Shown piece after piece: positions 17,705 through 29,527 of a DNA stretch of 64,000 nt (within the stretch, counting starts at the first letter, position 1; each line of letters opens with the position of its first letter). The notes beneath the pieces were generated by a model, which saw nothing but the letters and a program-made list of their open reading frames with translations, was not told the DNA's origin and ran no database searches. This stretch comes from Dyella sp. RRB7 (GTDB lineage Bacteria; Pseudomonadota; Gammaproteobacteria; Xanthomonadales; Rhodanobacteraceae). A program made the position numbers and the translations under genes. Location: contig NZ_JAKWJS010000001.1 of the NCBI RefSeq assembly GCF_022761115.1, positions 310,001 to 374,000 of the forward strand. Direction: 5' to 3'.

Positions 17705-18028
17705 ATGAACACCACCATTTCCAACCATGGCTTGCCCAAGCTTCCCCAGCCCCCCAGTGGCCAGGGCAGCGGTTCGGCGCAGAACGCCACCGGCGCGGCC
17801 GGCAGCGACGCCGCCGCCGGTACCTCGGGTGCGGACGACCGCGTGCAGCTGACCGACTCGGCGCGAGCCCTGCAACAGGCCTCCAGCACGAGCAGCGGCG
17901 CCACGGTCGACACCCAGAAGGTGGAACAGGTCCGCCAGGCCCTGGCCAACGGCACCTACAAGATCGACCCCAGCCGCATCGCCGACCGCATGCTGGCGCT
18001 GGACAGCCAGATCAGCGGCAAGTCATGA
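17705..18028 (+). CDS. flgM: Anti-sigma-28 factor FlgM
   Basis: 107 residues. The first 45 are Gly/Ser/Ala-rich and probably disordered; the C-terminal part (DRVQLTDSARALQQ, then KVEQVRQALANGTYKIDPSR and IADRMLALDSQIS) is the FlgM domain that binds FliA. It is held until hook completion and then exported, releasing FliA for fliC and chemotaxis genes. The stop overlaps the flgN start (ATGA). Confidence 0.95.
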   Translation: MNTTISNHGLPKLPQPPSGQGSGSAQNATGAAGSDAAAGTSGADDRVQLTDSARALQQASSTSSGATVDTQKVEQVRQALANGTYKIDPSRIADRMLALDSQISGKS

Positions 18029-18471
18029 ACACCTCACTGCAAGCCGAACTGGACCAAGCCCTGACGGCCACGGTCGGGGACATGCGGCTCGCAGTGGAGC
18101 AACTGGCCGATGCCCTGCAGGCCGAACGCACCGCGCTGGAAACGGCCGATGTGGATACCTTGAACCGCGCCGGCGCCGACAAGCATGCCCTGATGCTGCG
18201 GCTGGAACAGCTCGACGCCGAGCGCGTGCAGCTGAGCCAGGGCGCCCCCGAGGCCAGCCGCACGCTGGCGCCGATGTGGCAGCAGATACTGCAATCGCTG
18301 CGCGCATGCCAGCAGCTCAACCAGCGCAATGGATACCTCGTCGGCATCCGTCTGCAGCAGGTGCGCAAGGCGCTCGCCGTGCTGACCGGCAACGATGTCG
18401 AACCCAGCGTCTACGGCCGCGCCGGCGAACTGCGCACCAGCCTGCGCCCGCAGACATTGGCCGAGGTCTGA
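18025..18471 (+). CDS. flgN: Flagellar export chaperone FlgN
   Basis: 148-residue, mostly helical cytoplasmic protein (LAVEQLADALQAERTALETA, then DVDTLNRAGADKHALMLRLE) matching the FlgN family, which chaperones the hook-associated proteins FlgK and FlgL to the export gate. It overlaps flgM by 4 nt. The family is divergent in sequence; the position after flgM supports the call. Confidence 0.9.
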   Translation: MNTSLQAELDQALTATVGDMRLAVEQLADALQAERTALETADVDTLNRAGADKHALMLRLEQLDAERVQLSQGAPEASRTLAPMWQQILQSLRACQQLNQRNGYLVGIRLQQVRKALAVLTGNDVEPSVYGRAGELRTSLRPQTLAEV

Positions 18472-18565
18472 ACCCGATGACGCGCGCGACCCTCGACGCG
18501 CTGCGCGTCCACCTGCAAACGGCAGTCGTCATCACACCCAATCACCGCCAACCGATCAACCGACC

Positions 18566-19828
18566 ATGAGCGAAGCTGCGGCCCTCCCCTCTGCCCACGA
18601 CGCATCCGGCGCCGGCGCCAGCGAGCAACCGCTGCCCGTCATCCGCCTGCCCATGCTGGATGCCAAGCGCGAACTGTTCGCCTACGAGATCGTGTTCCAG
18701 GACGAGACCGAGGACGAAGCCGCACTGATGCGCCGCGCGCTTGCCACCATCACCGATGGGGCGCTGGCCCGCCTGGTACGCGGCAACCGCACCTTCCTGC
18801 GGCTCACGCGCGACCTGTTGATGGAAGAAACCGACGTACTGCAGCATCAGCCGCGCTTCGGTGTGCTGCTGCAACCGGAAGCCGCCAGCGATCCCGCCCT
18901 GGTCGAACGTCTCACGCGCATGGCCCAGCGCGGCTGTCCGCTGATGCTCGATGCCGGCGCCACGGCGCTGGAATTCAACGCCGCGGTGGAGCCGCTGCTG
19001 AAGGTGGTGCAGTTCGTCCGCCTGGATGCCAGCAAGCTGGATTCGGCCACGCTGCGCTCGCGCAGCGAGTACCTGCACGCGCGCGGCACGCATGTGATCG
19101 CCGGCCACGTCGACGACCACGACACCTATCACCTGTGCGAAAAGTTGCCGTTGCAGGCGATCCAGGGCCGCTTCCTGCTCAAGCCCGAGCCGGTCGAAGT
19201 GCCCGTGCTTACCGCCAACCGCCTGAGCCTGCTGCGATTGATGAAGGCACTGCAGGAAGGCAATCCCGGTCCGGTCGAACTGGGCCAGATCGTGCGTGAC
19301 GACGCCATCCTCAGCTACAAGCTGCTGGGCTGCGTCAACTCCGCCTACTTCGCCTTGCCGCGCCAGCTCAAGTCGGTGCAGCAGGCGGCGATCTTCTTTG
19401 GCGCCGCACGCATCCGCAACTGGATCTACACCATGGCGCTCAGCGGCGTGGGCGACCGTCCGCCGGAGCTGCTGCGCGCCGCGTTGATCCGCGCGCACAT
19501 GTGCGAAAAGCTGGCGCAGCACATGCCGGCCGAACAGCGCGAGATGGCGTTCACCGCCGGCCTGTTCTCGCTGCTCGACACGCTGATGGAAGCGCCGATG
19601 GATTTCGTGCTGTGGCACCTGCCGCTGGCGCGCGAGATCAGCAGCGCACTGCTCGAAGGCAAGGGCCCGTTCGCGCCACTGCTGGAACAGATCTATGCCT
19701 GGGAAGCCGGCGACCTGCGCAGCGGCGAAGTGCAGCCGCAGGTGATCCGGCGCATGGCGGCGATCTACCTCGAAGCCACCCAGTGGGCCGACCACGTCTA
19801 CGCGTTCGCCGACCAGCGTCCGAACTAA
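18566..19828 (+). CDS. HDOD protein with degenerate EAL domain
   Basis: 420 residues. Residues about 20-210 resemble an EAL phosphodiesterase fold (ELFAYEIVFQDE ... FVRLDASKL ... HVIAGHVDDHDTYHLCEKLP ... QGRFLLKPE), but the catalytic EAL is replaced by YEIVF, so c-di-GMP hydrolysis is unlikely. Residues about 215-400 form an HDOD domain (LMKALQEGNPGPVELGQIVR, DDAILSYKLLGCVNSAYFAL). This YuxH-like architecture occurs in signalling proteins near motility genes. The start at 18566 follows the flgN stop by 94 nt; longer frames overlap flgN. It probably acts as a protein-binding scaffold in motility or c-di-GMP signalling; that role is inferred. Confidence 0.85.
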   Translation: MSEAAALPSAHDASGAGASEQPLPVIRLPMLDAKRELFAYEIVFQDETEDEAALMRRALATITDGALARLVRGNRTFLRLTRDLLMEETDVLQHQPRFGVLLQPEAASDPALVERLTRMAQRGCPLMLDAGATALEFNAAVEPLLKVVQFVRLDASKLDSATLRSRSEYLHARGTHVIAGHVDDHDTYHLCEKLPLQAIQGRFLLKPEPVEVPVLTANRLSLLRLMKALQEGNPGPVELGQIVRDDAILSYKLLGCVNSAYFALPRQLKSVQQAAIFFGAARIRNWIYTMALSGVGDRPPELLRAALIRAHMCEKLAQHMPAEQREMAFTAGLFSLLDTLMEAPMDFVLWHLPLAREISSALLEGKGPFAPLLEQIYAWEAGDLRSGEVQPQVIRRMAAIYLEATQWADHVYAFADQRPN

Positions 19829-19836
19829 GCCTTATC

Positions 19837-19856
19837 CCTCTCCCCCTGGGGAGAGG
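19837..19856. repeat. CCTCTCCCC/GGGGAGAGG hairpin between convergent genes
   Basis: Perfect 9-bp palindrome with a 2-nt loop just after the HDOD gene stop and just before the end of the TMEM43 gene. It is one of the C-rich/G-rich hairpins scattered through the window and may also terminate transcription. Confidence 0.6.
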
Positions 19857-19859
19857 AAA

Positions 19860-20876
19860 TCAGCTCGCCGACGCGCGAATCCGCCACACCGCCAGCCCCA
19901 GGCCCAGCAGCGCCACGCCAAACCAGGCGCCGCCAATGGCCATGTCCGTGCCCAGCCACAGCACACTGGCCACCGCCCCCACCAGCAACGCACCCGCACC
20001 CGCCGCCAGCAGCAGGTCGTGATAGGTGCGCGGGCGCTCCGGCAGCAGCAACAGCGCGCCAAACATGCCCAGCACCAGCGCGAGGATGCGGCGCAGCCAG
20101 ACGAACGAGGGTGACTCGGGTACATCGGGTACCACGTCGACCAGATCGCGATCCCCCACCTGCACGTCAAAGCCCTTGCCGTCGGTGGCATGCACGGCGG
20201 GCACCAGCTGATCGCCGTCCAGCTGGGCGAACACGGTGATCTCCTGCGCCGGCACTGCCTCCCAGCTCACCCGCAGGTCACCCAGGCGTGGCTGCTCGGG
20301 CTTGGCGCTGGTCGTGAGGTAGCCGTTGTAGAGCGAAAAGCTGGCGGCCAGGTTCGGCGGCAGCGATTTCATATCGGGTGCCACCGGGTTGCTGCCGGGC
20401 AAGGCATGCAGCAACGCCGGCGACAGCGAATAGGCGCCGACGCGCACCTGCCCGGCGTCGAACTGCTTGCCCTGGATCGGGAAGCTCTCGGGGTTGGCGT
20501 GACCGATCGTGCGTTCGAAGCGGCGCGAATCCACCGGCCGGTCGACCCAGTCCAGCTCGTAATGCACATCGTCGCCGACGCGCACTTCGCGCCACTGGAA
20601 CATCTCCACATGGCGGATCAGCACGGGCGCCTGCGCCCGCTGGCCGAACTCCGGATCGTACGGCGCCTCCACCACCCTGACCGGGCCGGCCACGCGCACC
20701 ATGTAGCCATGCTGGCCGGCCTGCGGCGGCCCGCCGGCCCCCAGGTCGAGGATCTGCCCCCCGTGCCGCTGCGAGGCATGGCGATGATCCAGCAAGCCCT
20801 GCTCCGTCATCGCCACCAGGCCGACGCTGCCCAGCAACAGCAGCGCACCGAGCGCGCGTCGCAACCATTGCTGCAT
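19860..20876 (-). CDS. TMEM43 family membrane protein
   Basis: 338 residues. One transmembrane segment near the N-terminus (ALGALLLLGSVGLVAM), a large extracytoplasmic domain (about 35-240, EVRVGDDVHYELDWVDRPVD, FPIQGKQFDAGQVRVGAY), and three closely packed segments at the C-terminus (RILALVLGMFGALLLL; LLLAAGAGALLVGAVASVLW; GAWFGVALLGLGLAVW). This matches the TMEM43 family (PF07787), whose bacterial role is unknown. The ATG at 20876 is preceded by GGGGAGGGG; longer frames are possible. Last gene of a minus-strand operon with the metallo-hydrolase, ggt and ferredoxin genes. Confidence 0.82.
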   Translation of the reverse strand: MQQWLRRALGALLLLGSVGLVAMTEQGLLDHRHASQRHGGQILDLGAGGPPQAGQHGYMVRVAGPVRVVEAPYDPEFGQRAQAPVLIRHVEMFQWREVRVGDDVHYELDWVDRPVDSRRFERTIGHANPESFPIQGKQFDAGQVRVGAYSLSPALLHALPGSNPVAPDMKSLPPNLAASFSLYNGYLTTSAKPEQPRLGDLRVSWEAVPAQEITVFAQLDGDQLVPAVHATDGKGFDVQVGDRDLVDVVPDVPESPSFVWLRRILALVLGMFGALLLLPERPRTYHDLLLAAGAGALLVGAVASVLWLGTDMAIGGAWFGVALLGLGLAVWRIRASAS

Positions 20877-20914
20877 ATCGGTTCCCCTCCCCTGCCGACT
20901 GCCCATGCCTGCTC

Positions 20915-21757
20915 CTATCCGCGCAGCTCGCGCCGTTCCTCGTCGGTGCCGTAGCGACCACGATCGTCGCGCACCACACGCGCCACCGCGCAATCGTGAT
21001 CGTGCGTAAAGAACAGCCGCACCCCGCGCGCCAGCTTGTCGTCCAGGAAGGCGCGCTTCTCGTCGATCAGCTTTTCCGGCCAGCGGTCATAGCCCATGGT
21101 GATGGGCAGGTGCACCCAGAAGCGACCGGGAATCAGGTCCGCGCAGAACACCACGCCACCGACTTCGGCCAGCATCAGCCCCGGCGTATGGCCGTCCGAA
21201 TAGCTGAAGCGCACGGACGCGCCCAAGGCCTTGGAAAACTCGCCCTCGACCCGCTCCAGCCGGCCACTGGCTTCCAGCAGCGGCTGCAGCTCCGGCACGA
21301 ACGAGGCGCGATCGCGCGGATGCGGCTGCGATGCGCGGCGCCAGTGTTCGGCACCTACCAGATACGTCGCCTTGGGAAACAGCAGGCGCGGCGGTTGCCC
21401 CGCTTCCCATTCGGCAAGCAGGCCGCCGGCGTGGTCGAAGTGCAGGTGCGAAAGCACCACGACGTCGATGTCCTCGTGCGTCAGCCCCGCCTCGGCCAGC
21501 GAGTCGAGCAGCACATGGCGGTCTTCCACCACGCCGTAGCGCTCGCGCAACGCGGGCTCGAAGAACGCGCCGATGCCGGTTTCGAACAGCACGTTGCGGC
21601 CGTCCAGGTCCTTCACCAGCAGGCAGCGGCAGGCGAGCGGGATGCGGTTGTCCGCATCCGGCGCGATCCAGCGCGACCACAGCGCCTTAGGGGCATTACC
21701 GAACATCGCTCCGCCATCGAGCCGCTGCGAGTTGCCGATGAGCGACCACATTTCCAT
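20915..21757 (-). CDS. MBL-fold metallo-hydrolase
   Basis: 280 residues with the metal-binding signature [10 protein letters not shown], a metal-bridging Asp in [10 protein letters not shown], and a late His in FFTHDHD, all expected for an active two-metal metallo-beta-lactamase-fold hydrolase. No signal peptide, so cytoplasmic. The substrate cannot be told from sequence; lactonase-, glyoxalase- and phosphodiesterase-like enzymes share the fold. It starts 2 nt after the ggt stop. Confidence 0.87.
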   Translation of the reverse strand: MEMWSLIGNSQRLDGGAMFGNAPKALWSRWIAPDADNRIPLACRCLLVKDLDGRNVLFETGIGAFFEPALRERYGVVEDRHVLLDSLAEAGLTHEDIDVVVLSHLHFDHAGGLLAEWEAGQPPRLLFPKATYLVGAEHWRRASQPHPRDRASFVPELQPLLEASGRLERVEGEFSKALGASVRFSYSDGHTPGLMLAEVGGVVFCADLIPGRFWVHLPITMGYDRWPEKLIDEKRAFLDDKLARGVRLFFTHDHDCAVARVVRDDRGRYGTDEERRELRG

Positions 21758-21759
21758 CG

Positions 21760-23756
<1,997 letters not shown>

Positions 23757-23808
23757 TTACACGCTGGGCGCCGAGGTTGCGGCGCACCGCCGCCGTTGCG
23801 AAAACGAA

Positions 23809-23840
23809 AAGGCCTGCGGCGCTTTCGCGCCGCAGGCCTT
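23809..23840 (-). terminator. Terminator of the lipoprotein gene
   Basis: Perfect 14-bp stem (AAGGCCTGCGGCGC and complement) with a TTTC loop, followed on the minus strand by TTTTCGTTTTC. It lies 24 nt beyond the lipoprotein stop. Confidence 0.9.
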
Positions 23841-23863
23841 GAAACAAGCACTTGCCGTCGTAA

Positions 23864-24364
23864 TTACATGTTGACGTAGCGCACGGTGGCGCCGGTCGGC
23901 TGCAGCACGGCGGACACCTTGTCCTTGTCGGCCGCATCGCCGATCACCAGCACGATCACGTCCTTGAACGCGCCCGGCTTGGCGTCCTTGAACGCATTGC
24001 CCACGAACTCGGCGGTCTTGGCCGAATCCGGGCCGGCGAACACCAGCATGTTGCCCGGCAGCACGCCACGGGCCACGGTGTCCTGCACCTGCTCGAGCTG
24101 GCGCTGGCGCAGCGCATTGGCGTCGTCGCTGTCGCCGGCCGGCACCAGGTACGGGTACGGGCGGTCAGCCGTCATGCCCTGCATGTTCTTCTGCACGATC
24201 TGGCCAAGGTAGGCGTTCCACGCCTTGGAATCGTTCGGATCGGTCGGCTTGGAAACGGCCTGGACCTGCTCGGTCGGCTGCTGGGCCTCTTCCTGCTGGC
24301 TGCAGGCGGTGATGGACAGCGTACCGGTAAGCGCGAGGGCGGCGAGGAGAGCGTACTTCTTCAT
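23864..24364 (-). CDS. Putative lipoprotein of unknown function
   Basis: 166 residues. The signal peptide ends in ITAC with the lipidated Cys at residue 21, followed by a Gln/Glu-rich linker and a globular part (VQKNMQGMTADRPYPYLVPA, LPGNMLVFAGPDSAKTAEFV). No recognised domain. The conserved-looking YPYLVPAGD segment resembles uncharacterised xanthomonad lipoproteins. AAGGTGA precedes the ATG. It is a single-gene unit ending in a strong terminator. Confidence 0.85.
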   Translation of the reverse strand: MKKYALLAALALTGTLSITACSQQEEAQQPTEQVQAVSKPTDPNDSKAWNAYLGQIVQKNMQGMTADRPYPYLVPAGDSDDANALRQRQLEQVQDTVARGVLPGNMLVFAGPDSAKTAEFVGNAFKDAKPGAFKDVIVLVIGDAADKDKVSAVLQPTGATVRYVNM

Positions 24365-24608
24365 GATGGTCACCTTGGATGGTGGAATCTGGGCGTTGAA
24401 TCCGTTGGATGACTGGACCATCCAGCCGTCATGCGACGACACCGCCCCCGGGTGATGAGGTTGACGGCAACGGCGAAACCGTTGCCCCGACCCTTCTCGC
24501 GCCCCTGGTACGCGGCGAGTGACTGTCCTGTCCGCAGGATGCCGGCGAGGATACACGACGCCGGGCCGGGCCGACACCGCCGGACGTGTTGCAGTGCGGA
24601 GTTGGCGC

Positions 24609-25139
<531 letters not shown>

Positions 25140-25244
25140 CTAGCTTAGGCCCGATCGCGGCCTCCGCCTAGCCCGGCAATGAGCCCTTGAAAACCCTTCG
25201 GAAGCTACGCGAAACGCGGCCTGTCCCGCCTCGGCTTTATCGGG

Positions 25245-25814
25245 TCAGGCAGCCGCCAAAACCCGCCGATAAAGCGCATAACGCACCTCGCCCGCCGCGC
25301 CTTCCCGGTGCTCGACCCAGGTATTTGGCAAGCGCAACGCGCTGCTGCGGGGGGACTCCACGTAAATCCATGCGCCAGGCGCCAGCCAGCCGTCCTGCTC
25401 CAGCCGCTGCGCTATGGGTTCCCACATCGCCAGCGCAAATGGCGGATCAAGAAATACCAGCCCGTAGGGCTGGGCCGCGCCGTGCAGAAACGCCAGCGCA
25501 TCGACCGCAGCCACCTGCCCGCCCGGCGCCTTCAGCCGGCTCAGGTTGTCGCGCAAGGCCTGCGCCGCCCTGGCGTCACGCTCCACGAACTGCACGCTGG
25601 CCGCGCCACGCGAGAGTGCCTCGATGCCCAGCGCGCCCGTGCCGGCGCAGAGGTCCAGGCAACGCGCCCCGGCAATGACCGGCGCCAGCCAGTTGAACAG
25701 GGTTTCGCGCACCCGCTCGGCGGTGGGCCGCAGGCCGGGCAGATCGGGTACGTCGAGACGGGAATTGCGCAGCTGGCCGCCAATGATGCGGATGCGCCCG
25801 GGGGCGCTCTTCAT
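25245..25814 (-). CDS. rsmD: 16S rRNA (guanine966-N2)-methyltransferase
   Basis: 189 residues. SAM-binding motif CLDLCAGTGALGIEALSRGA and catalytic (D/N)PP(F/Y) motif VFLDPPF, with the N-terminal RIIGGQLRNSRL typical of RsmD, which methylates G966 of 16S rRNA in the small subunit. Divergent from ftsY with a 74-bp gap, the same arrangement as in many gammaproteobacteria. Confidence 0.95.
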   Translation of the reverse strand: MKSAPGRIRIIGGQLRNSRLDVPDLPGLRPTAERVRETLFNWLAPVIAGARCLDLCAGTGALGIEALSRGAASVQFVERDARAAQALRDNLSRLKAPGGQVAAVDALAFLHGAAQPYGLVFLDPPFALAMWEPIAQRLEQDGWLAPGAWIYVESPRSSALRLPNTWVEHREGAAGEVRYALYRRVLAAA

Positions 25815-25888
25815 GGAAGCGCCGACTCAGCGGTCAGTACGGGTGGGGGTGGTAGCATGCCGCCCATTGTCTTTGAATCGCCGCCGCA

Positions 25889-27031
25889 ATGCTCAAGTTC
25901 TGGAAGAAGAAACCCGCGCAAACGCCTCCGGGCCAGCCCGCCGCTCCCGCGGCCGAGCCCACGCCGGCAACGGGTTTCCCGCACGACACGGATGCCGCCT
26001 CGCTGGATCACGCCGCCCCCTTGCTGGACGAGGCCCTGGCCGAAACGCCGCCGCGCCCCGAAACGCCGGCGGAAGACGAGTCGTTCGAACGCACCGCCAT
26101 CGCCGAGGCGGCGGCGCCCGCCAAGCGCAGCTGGCGCGAGCGTCTCTCCGGCAGCTCGTTCGCTCGCGGCCTGTCATCGCTGTTCAATCGCCACCCCAAG
26201 CTCGATGACGAGCTGCTGGACGAGCTGGAAACCACCCTCATCACCGCCGATGTCGGTATCGAGGCCAGCACTGCCCTGGTCGAAGACCTGCGCAAGCGCA
26301 TGCACAAGCGCGAGTTCGCCGATGCCGGCGCATTGCTCGCCGCCTTGCGCCAGTCGCTGGTCACCCTGCTGCGTCCGGTGGCCCAGCCGCTCGCCGTTAC
26401 CGGCAGCAAGCCATTCGTCATTCTTACCGTGGGCATCAACGGCGTCGGCAAGACCACCACCATCGGCAAACTGGCCCGCCGCTATCGCGACGAAGGCCAC
26501 CAGGTGCTGCTGGCGGCCGGCGATACGTTCCGCGCCGCCGCCGTGGAACAGCTCAAGACCTGGGGCGAACGCAACCAGGTACCGGTGATTTCCCAGGGCC
26601 AGGACGCCGATGCCGCCAGCGTGATCTTCGATGCGCTGCAGGCCGCCCGCTCGCGCGGCGCCGACGTGCTCATCGCCGACACCGCCGGCCGCCTGCACAC
26701 GCAGGGCGGCCTGATGGACGAGCTGGGCAAGATCGCCCGCGTGATGAAGAAGCTCGACGCCGAGGCGCCGCACGAGGTGCTGATGGTGATCGACGGGACC
26801 ACCGGACAGAACGCAGTGAACCAGGTGCGCCAGTTCCGCCAGATTGTCGGCGTCACCGGCCTGGTCGTGACCAAGCTCGACGGCACCGCCAAGGGCGGCG
26901 TGGTGTTTGCGCTGGCGCGCGAGTTCGGCCTGCCGATCCGCTATGTGGGCCTGGGCGAAACGGCCACCGACCTGCGCGTGTTCGACGCCGATGCCTATGT
27001 CGATGGCCTGCTCCCGCAGAGCCTGGGTTGA
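25889..27031 (+). CDS. ftsY: Signal recognition particle receptor FtsY
   Basis: 380 residues. An acidic, Pro/Ala/Glu-rich N-terminal A region (about 1-75) precedes the NG domain with the GTPase motifs GINGVGKTTTIGKLA, ADTAGRLHTQGGLMDEL and TKLDGTAKGGV, and the C-terminal FDADAYVDGLL. It docks the SRP-ribosome complex at the membrane. The next gene follows 13 nt after the stop. Confidence 0.97.
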   Translation: MLKFWKKKPAQTPPGQPAAPAAEPTPATGFPHDTDAASLDHAAPLLDEALAETPPRPETPAEDESFERTAIAEAAAPAKRSWRERLSGSSFARGLSSLFNRHPKLDDELLDELETTLITADVGIEASTALVEDLRKRMHKREFADAGALLAALRQSLVTLLRPVAQPLAVTGSKPFVILTVGINGVGKTTTIGKLARRYRDEGHQVLLAAGDTFRAAAVEQLKTWGERNQVPVISQGQDADAASVIFDALQAARSRGADVLIADTAGRLHTQGGLMDELGKIARVMKKLDAEAPHEVLMVIDGTTGQNAVNQVRQFRQIVGVTGLVVTKLDGTAKGGVVFALAREFGLPIRYVGLGETATDLRVFDADAYVDGLLPQSLG

Positions 27032-27044
27032 GGAGCGCTGACCG

Positions 27045-28130
27045 GTGCCGCGCTGGCTCCGACTGACCTTGCTGATCGCCAGTAGCGCCACGCTGCTGCT
27101 GGTGGCGGTGGCGCTGGTCACCGTGCATGTCCTGCTGCAACCGGAGCGCATCACCGCCGTGCTGCAGACCCAGGCACGCGATGCCGGCCTGGAACTCAAC
27201 CTCGCCAGCCCGGCCACGCCTGCCTTGTTCCCGCGTCCGGCACTGGAGCTCGAGGGCATCACGCTGAGTGCGCAAGGCGCGAGCATGCCGATTCTGCTGG
27301 CCGCACGCGGCACGCTTGCGCTGCCCTGGCGCACCCTGTTCCGGGGCGACACGGTGATCTCGCAGATGCAGATCGACTCGCCGCGCGTGGACCTGGATGC
27401 CCTGCAATCCTGGCTGGCCGACATGCCCTCCGGGCCGACCGCGCCGCCCGCGGAAATTCCGCGCATCGATGCCGGCATCCACATCACGCGCGGCAGCCTG
27501 GTGCGCGGCAACCAGCTGCTGCTCACCGACATGACGATGGACGCCGGCCGACTGGCGCCCGGCCATCCGTTCTCGATCACCATCGCCGCCAAGGATCCGC
27601 AGGACACGCCCATGCAGCTGCGCCTGTCGCTGACGCCGCACATCAAGGCGGGCGCACTGCAGCTCGACAACATTGCCCTGCGACTCACCCACGGCACCGC
27701 GCTTACCCTGCAGCTCACCGGTGACGCCCATTGGCATGGCGCCGCCGATGCCTCCGCGCATCTTTCCGGCAAGCTCGACCATGCCGACAGCGGCACCTAC
27801 GTCACCGCGATCGAACTGGTGCCTGCCAACGAAAGCAATCCGCTCATGCTGTGGCTGAAGCTCGACGGCCCCGACAACCATGCCGACCTGCACCTGCCGC
27901 CGCTCGCCCTCGCCAACTGGTGGGCCCAACTCGACCACGACGATGGCCCGAAGCTGGCCGTACCGCCGGGCAATGGCCATGCCGAAATCGCCCGGATCGA
28001 CACCGGCGACGTCAGCATCGAGGGCCTGACCATCCAGGCAGGCACCGATGTACCCGCAGCCGCCGCAAGCAGCCCCACACCGGCCAAGCCGGCGGCAGCC
28101 AAACCCGCACCCGCAAGCAAGACGCCATGA
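27045..28130 (+). CDS. AsmA-like envelope protein
   Basis: 361 residues starting at GTG with GAGGAG 9 nt upstream. One N-terminal membrane anchor (LTLLIASSATLLLVAVALVT) is followed by an AsmA-type periplasmic region (LQPERITAVLQTQARDAGLE, ALFPRPALELEGITL, ARGTLALPWRTLF). The C-terminus is Ala/Pro/Lys-rich. AsmA-like proteins act in outer-membrane lipid or protein homeostasis. It is shorter than E. coli AsmA (about 617 residues). Its stop overlaps the mutY start. Confidence 0.8.
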   Translation: MPRWLRLTLLIASSATLLLVAVALVTVHVLLQPERITAVLQTQARDAGLELNLASPATPALFPRPALELEGITLSAQGASMPILLAARGTLALPWRTLFRGDTVISQMQIDSPRVDLDALQSWLADMPSGPTAPPAEIPRIDAGIHITRGSLVRGNQLLLTDMTMDAGRLAPGHPFSITIAAKDPQDTPMQLRLSLTPHIKAGALQLDNIALRLTHGTALTLQLTGDAHWHGAADASAHLSGKLDHADSGTYVTAIELVPANESNPLMLWLKLDGPDNHADLHLPPLALANWWAQLDHDDGPKLAVPPGNGHAEIARIDTGDVSIEGLTIQAGTDVPAAAASSPTPAKPAAAKPAPASKTP

Positions 28131-29158
28131 ACCCGTTTGCCGCCGCATTGCTGGCCTGGTTCGATCACCACGGCCGCAAGGACCTGCCGTGGCAACAGCC
28201 GCGCGATGCCTATCGCGTGTGGCTGTCGGAAGTGATGCTGCAGCAGACGCAGGTAGTCACGGTGATTCCGTACTTCCAGCGTTTCATCGAGACCCTTCCC
28301 ACGCTGCGCGACCTGGCGGCTGCCGACGAAGACACCGTGCTGGCATTGTGGTCGGGCCTTGGCTACTACCGTCGCGCCCGTTTCCTGCAACGCGCCGCGC
28401 AGATCTGCGTGGCGCAGCACGGCGGCGAGCTGCCGCGAGATTTCGATGCGCTCGCCGCCCTGCCCGGCATTGGCCGTTCCACTGCGGGCGCCATCCTCGC
28501 GCAAGCGCATGGCCTGCGCTTCCCCATTCTCGACGGCAACGTGAAGCGCGTGCTGACGCGCCACCTCGGCATCCATGGACACCCGGGCCAAAGTGCCGTG
28601 GAAAAAGTGCTGTGGCAGCACGCCGATGCACTCACCCCCAGCGAACGCGTGGCCGACTACACGCAGGCCATCATGGACCTGGGCGCCACGCTCTGCGTGC
28701 GCTCGCGCCCATCATGCGCCGCGTGCCCGCTGGCCGATACCTGCGTGGCCAAGCGCGACGGACTCACCGCCCAGCTGCCCAGCGCCAAGCCGTCCAAAGC
28801 CATACCCACGCGCGATACCGTGATGCTGATACTGCGCGATGCCAAGGGGCGCGTGCTGTTGGAGCGCCGCGGCCCGCAAGGCGTATGGTCGGGCCTGTGG
28901 AGCCTGCCCGAAGCCAGCGACCACGAAGGTGCATGGCGCCTCGCTCAGTCGTTCGCGCAGATCGACGACGCCCAAGCACTGCCCGCCTTTACGCACGTCT
29001 TCAGCCACTACCGCTTGCAGGTCGAGCCGCTGCTGTTCGACGAGGCGACAGCGCACCGGCGCATCGCCGATAATCCGTCCCTGCGCTGGTGTGACGCCGG
29101 CGACCGCGCCGCCCTCGGCCTGCCCGCCCCCGTGCGCAGCCTGCTGCAGGACCTCTGA
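28127..29158 (+). CDS. mutY: Adenine DNA glycosylase MutY
   Basis: 343 residues. Removes A paired with 8-oxoG. Catalytic Glu35 (SEVMLQQTQ) and Asp136 (ILDGNVKRV) flank the helix-hairpin-helix LPGIGRSTAGAI (112-123); the [4Fe-4S] ligands are Cys190, 197, 200 and 206 (Cx6Cx2Cx5C). The C-terminal part (about 230-340) is the NUDIX-like 8-oxoG recognition domain. The ATG at 28127 overlaps the AsmA-like stop (ATGA). Confidence 0.97.
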   Translation: MNPFAAALLAWFDHHGRKDLPWQQPRDAYRVWLSEVMLQQTQVVTVIPYFQRFIETLPTLRDLAAADEDTVLALWSGLGYYRRARFLQRAAQICVAQHGGELPRDFDALAALPGIGRSTAGAILAQAHGLRFPILDGNVKRVLTRHLGIHGHPGQSAVEKVLWQHADALTPSERVADYTQAIMDLGATLCVRSRPSCAACPLADTCVAKRDGLTAQLPSAKPSKAIPTRDTVMLILRDAKGRVLLERRGPQGVWSGLWSLPEASDHEGAWRLAQSFAQIDDAQALPAFTHVFSHYRLQVEPLLFDEATAHRRIADNPSLRWCDAGDRAALGLPAPVRSLLQDL

Positions 29159-29182
29159 TACCCAACGCATGAGCCCCATCGC

Positions 29183-29461
29183 ATGAGCCGCATCATTCAC
29201 TGCGCCAAGCTTGGCCAAGACGCCGAAGGCCTGGACTTCGCCCCCTGGCCCGGCCCGCTCGGCCAACGCATCTACGCCGAAATCTCCAAACAGGCCTGGC
29301 AACAGTGGCTGGCCCACCAGACCATGCTGCTCAACGAATACCGCCTCAACCCGCTCGACCCCAAATCGCGCCAGTTCCTGAGCGCCGAAATGGAGAAATT
29401 CCTGTTCGGCGGTGAGGTAAAACAGCCCGAAGGCTACGTCGCCCCCGAGCAAGAGTCTTGA
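29183..29461 (+). CDS. yggX: Fe(2+)-trafficking protein YggX
   Basis: 92 residues: [20 protein letters not shown], then [20 protein letters not shown] and the C-terminal FLFGG region are family-defining. A small cytoplasmic protein linked to iron handling and protection of Fe-S proteins; it is commonly next to mutY, as here (24-nt gap). Its stop codon overlaps the -35 of the tRNA-Phe promoter. Confidence 0.96.
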   Translation: MSRIIHCAKLGQDAEGLDFAPWPGPLGQRIYAEISKQAWQQWLAHQTMLLNEYRLNPLDPKSRQFLSAEMEKFLFGGEVKQPEGYVAPEQES

Positions 29462-29486
29462 CGAAGCGACCCGCTTCCGTTTTAAT
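29458..29486 (+). promoter_or_regulatory. Sigma-70 promoter of tRNA-Phe
   Basis: TTGACG, 17-nt spacer, TTTAAT (5/6 and 5/6 matches), about 42 nt before the tRNA. The -35 overlaps the yggX stop codon. Confidence 0.75.
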
Positions 29487-29527
29487 GCACGGCTCCACGC
29501 AGCGCCACGCGCGCTCGTAGACATTCT

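Noticed and set aside
25265..25272. Perfect GCCGATAA box (also at 29066-29073) as a possible sigma-28 -10
   Set aside because: The first is at the end of rsmD and the second inside mutY, and neither has a -35-like sequence 11 nt upstream.
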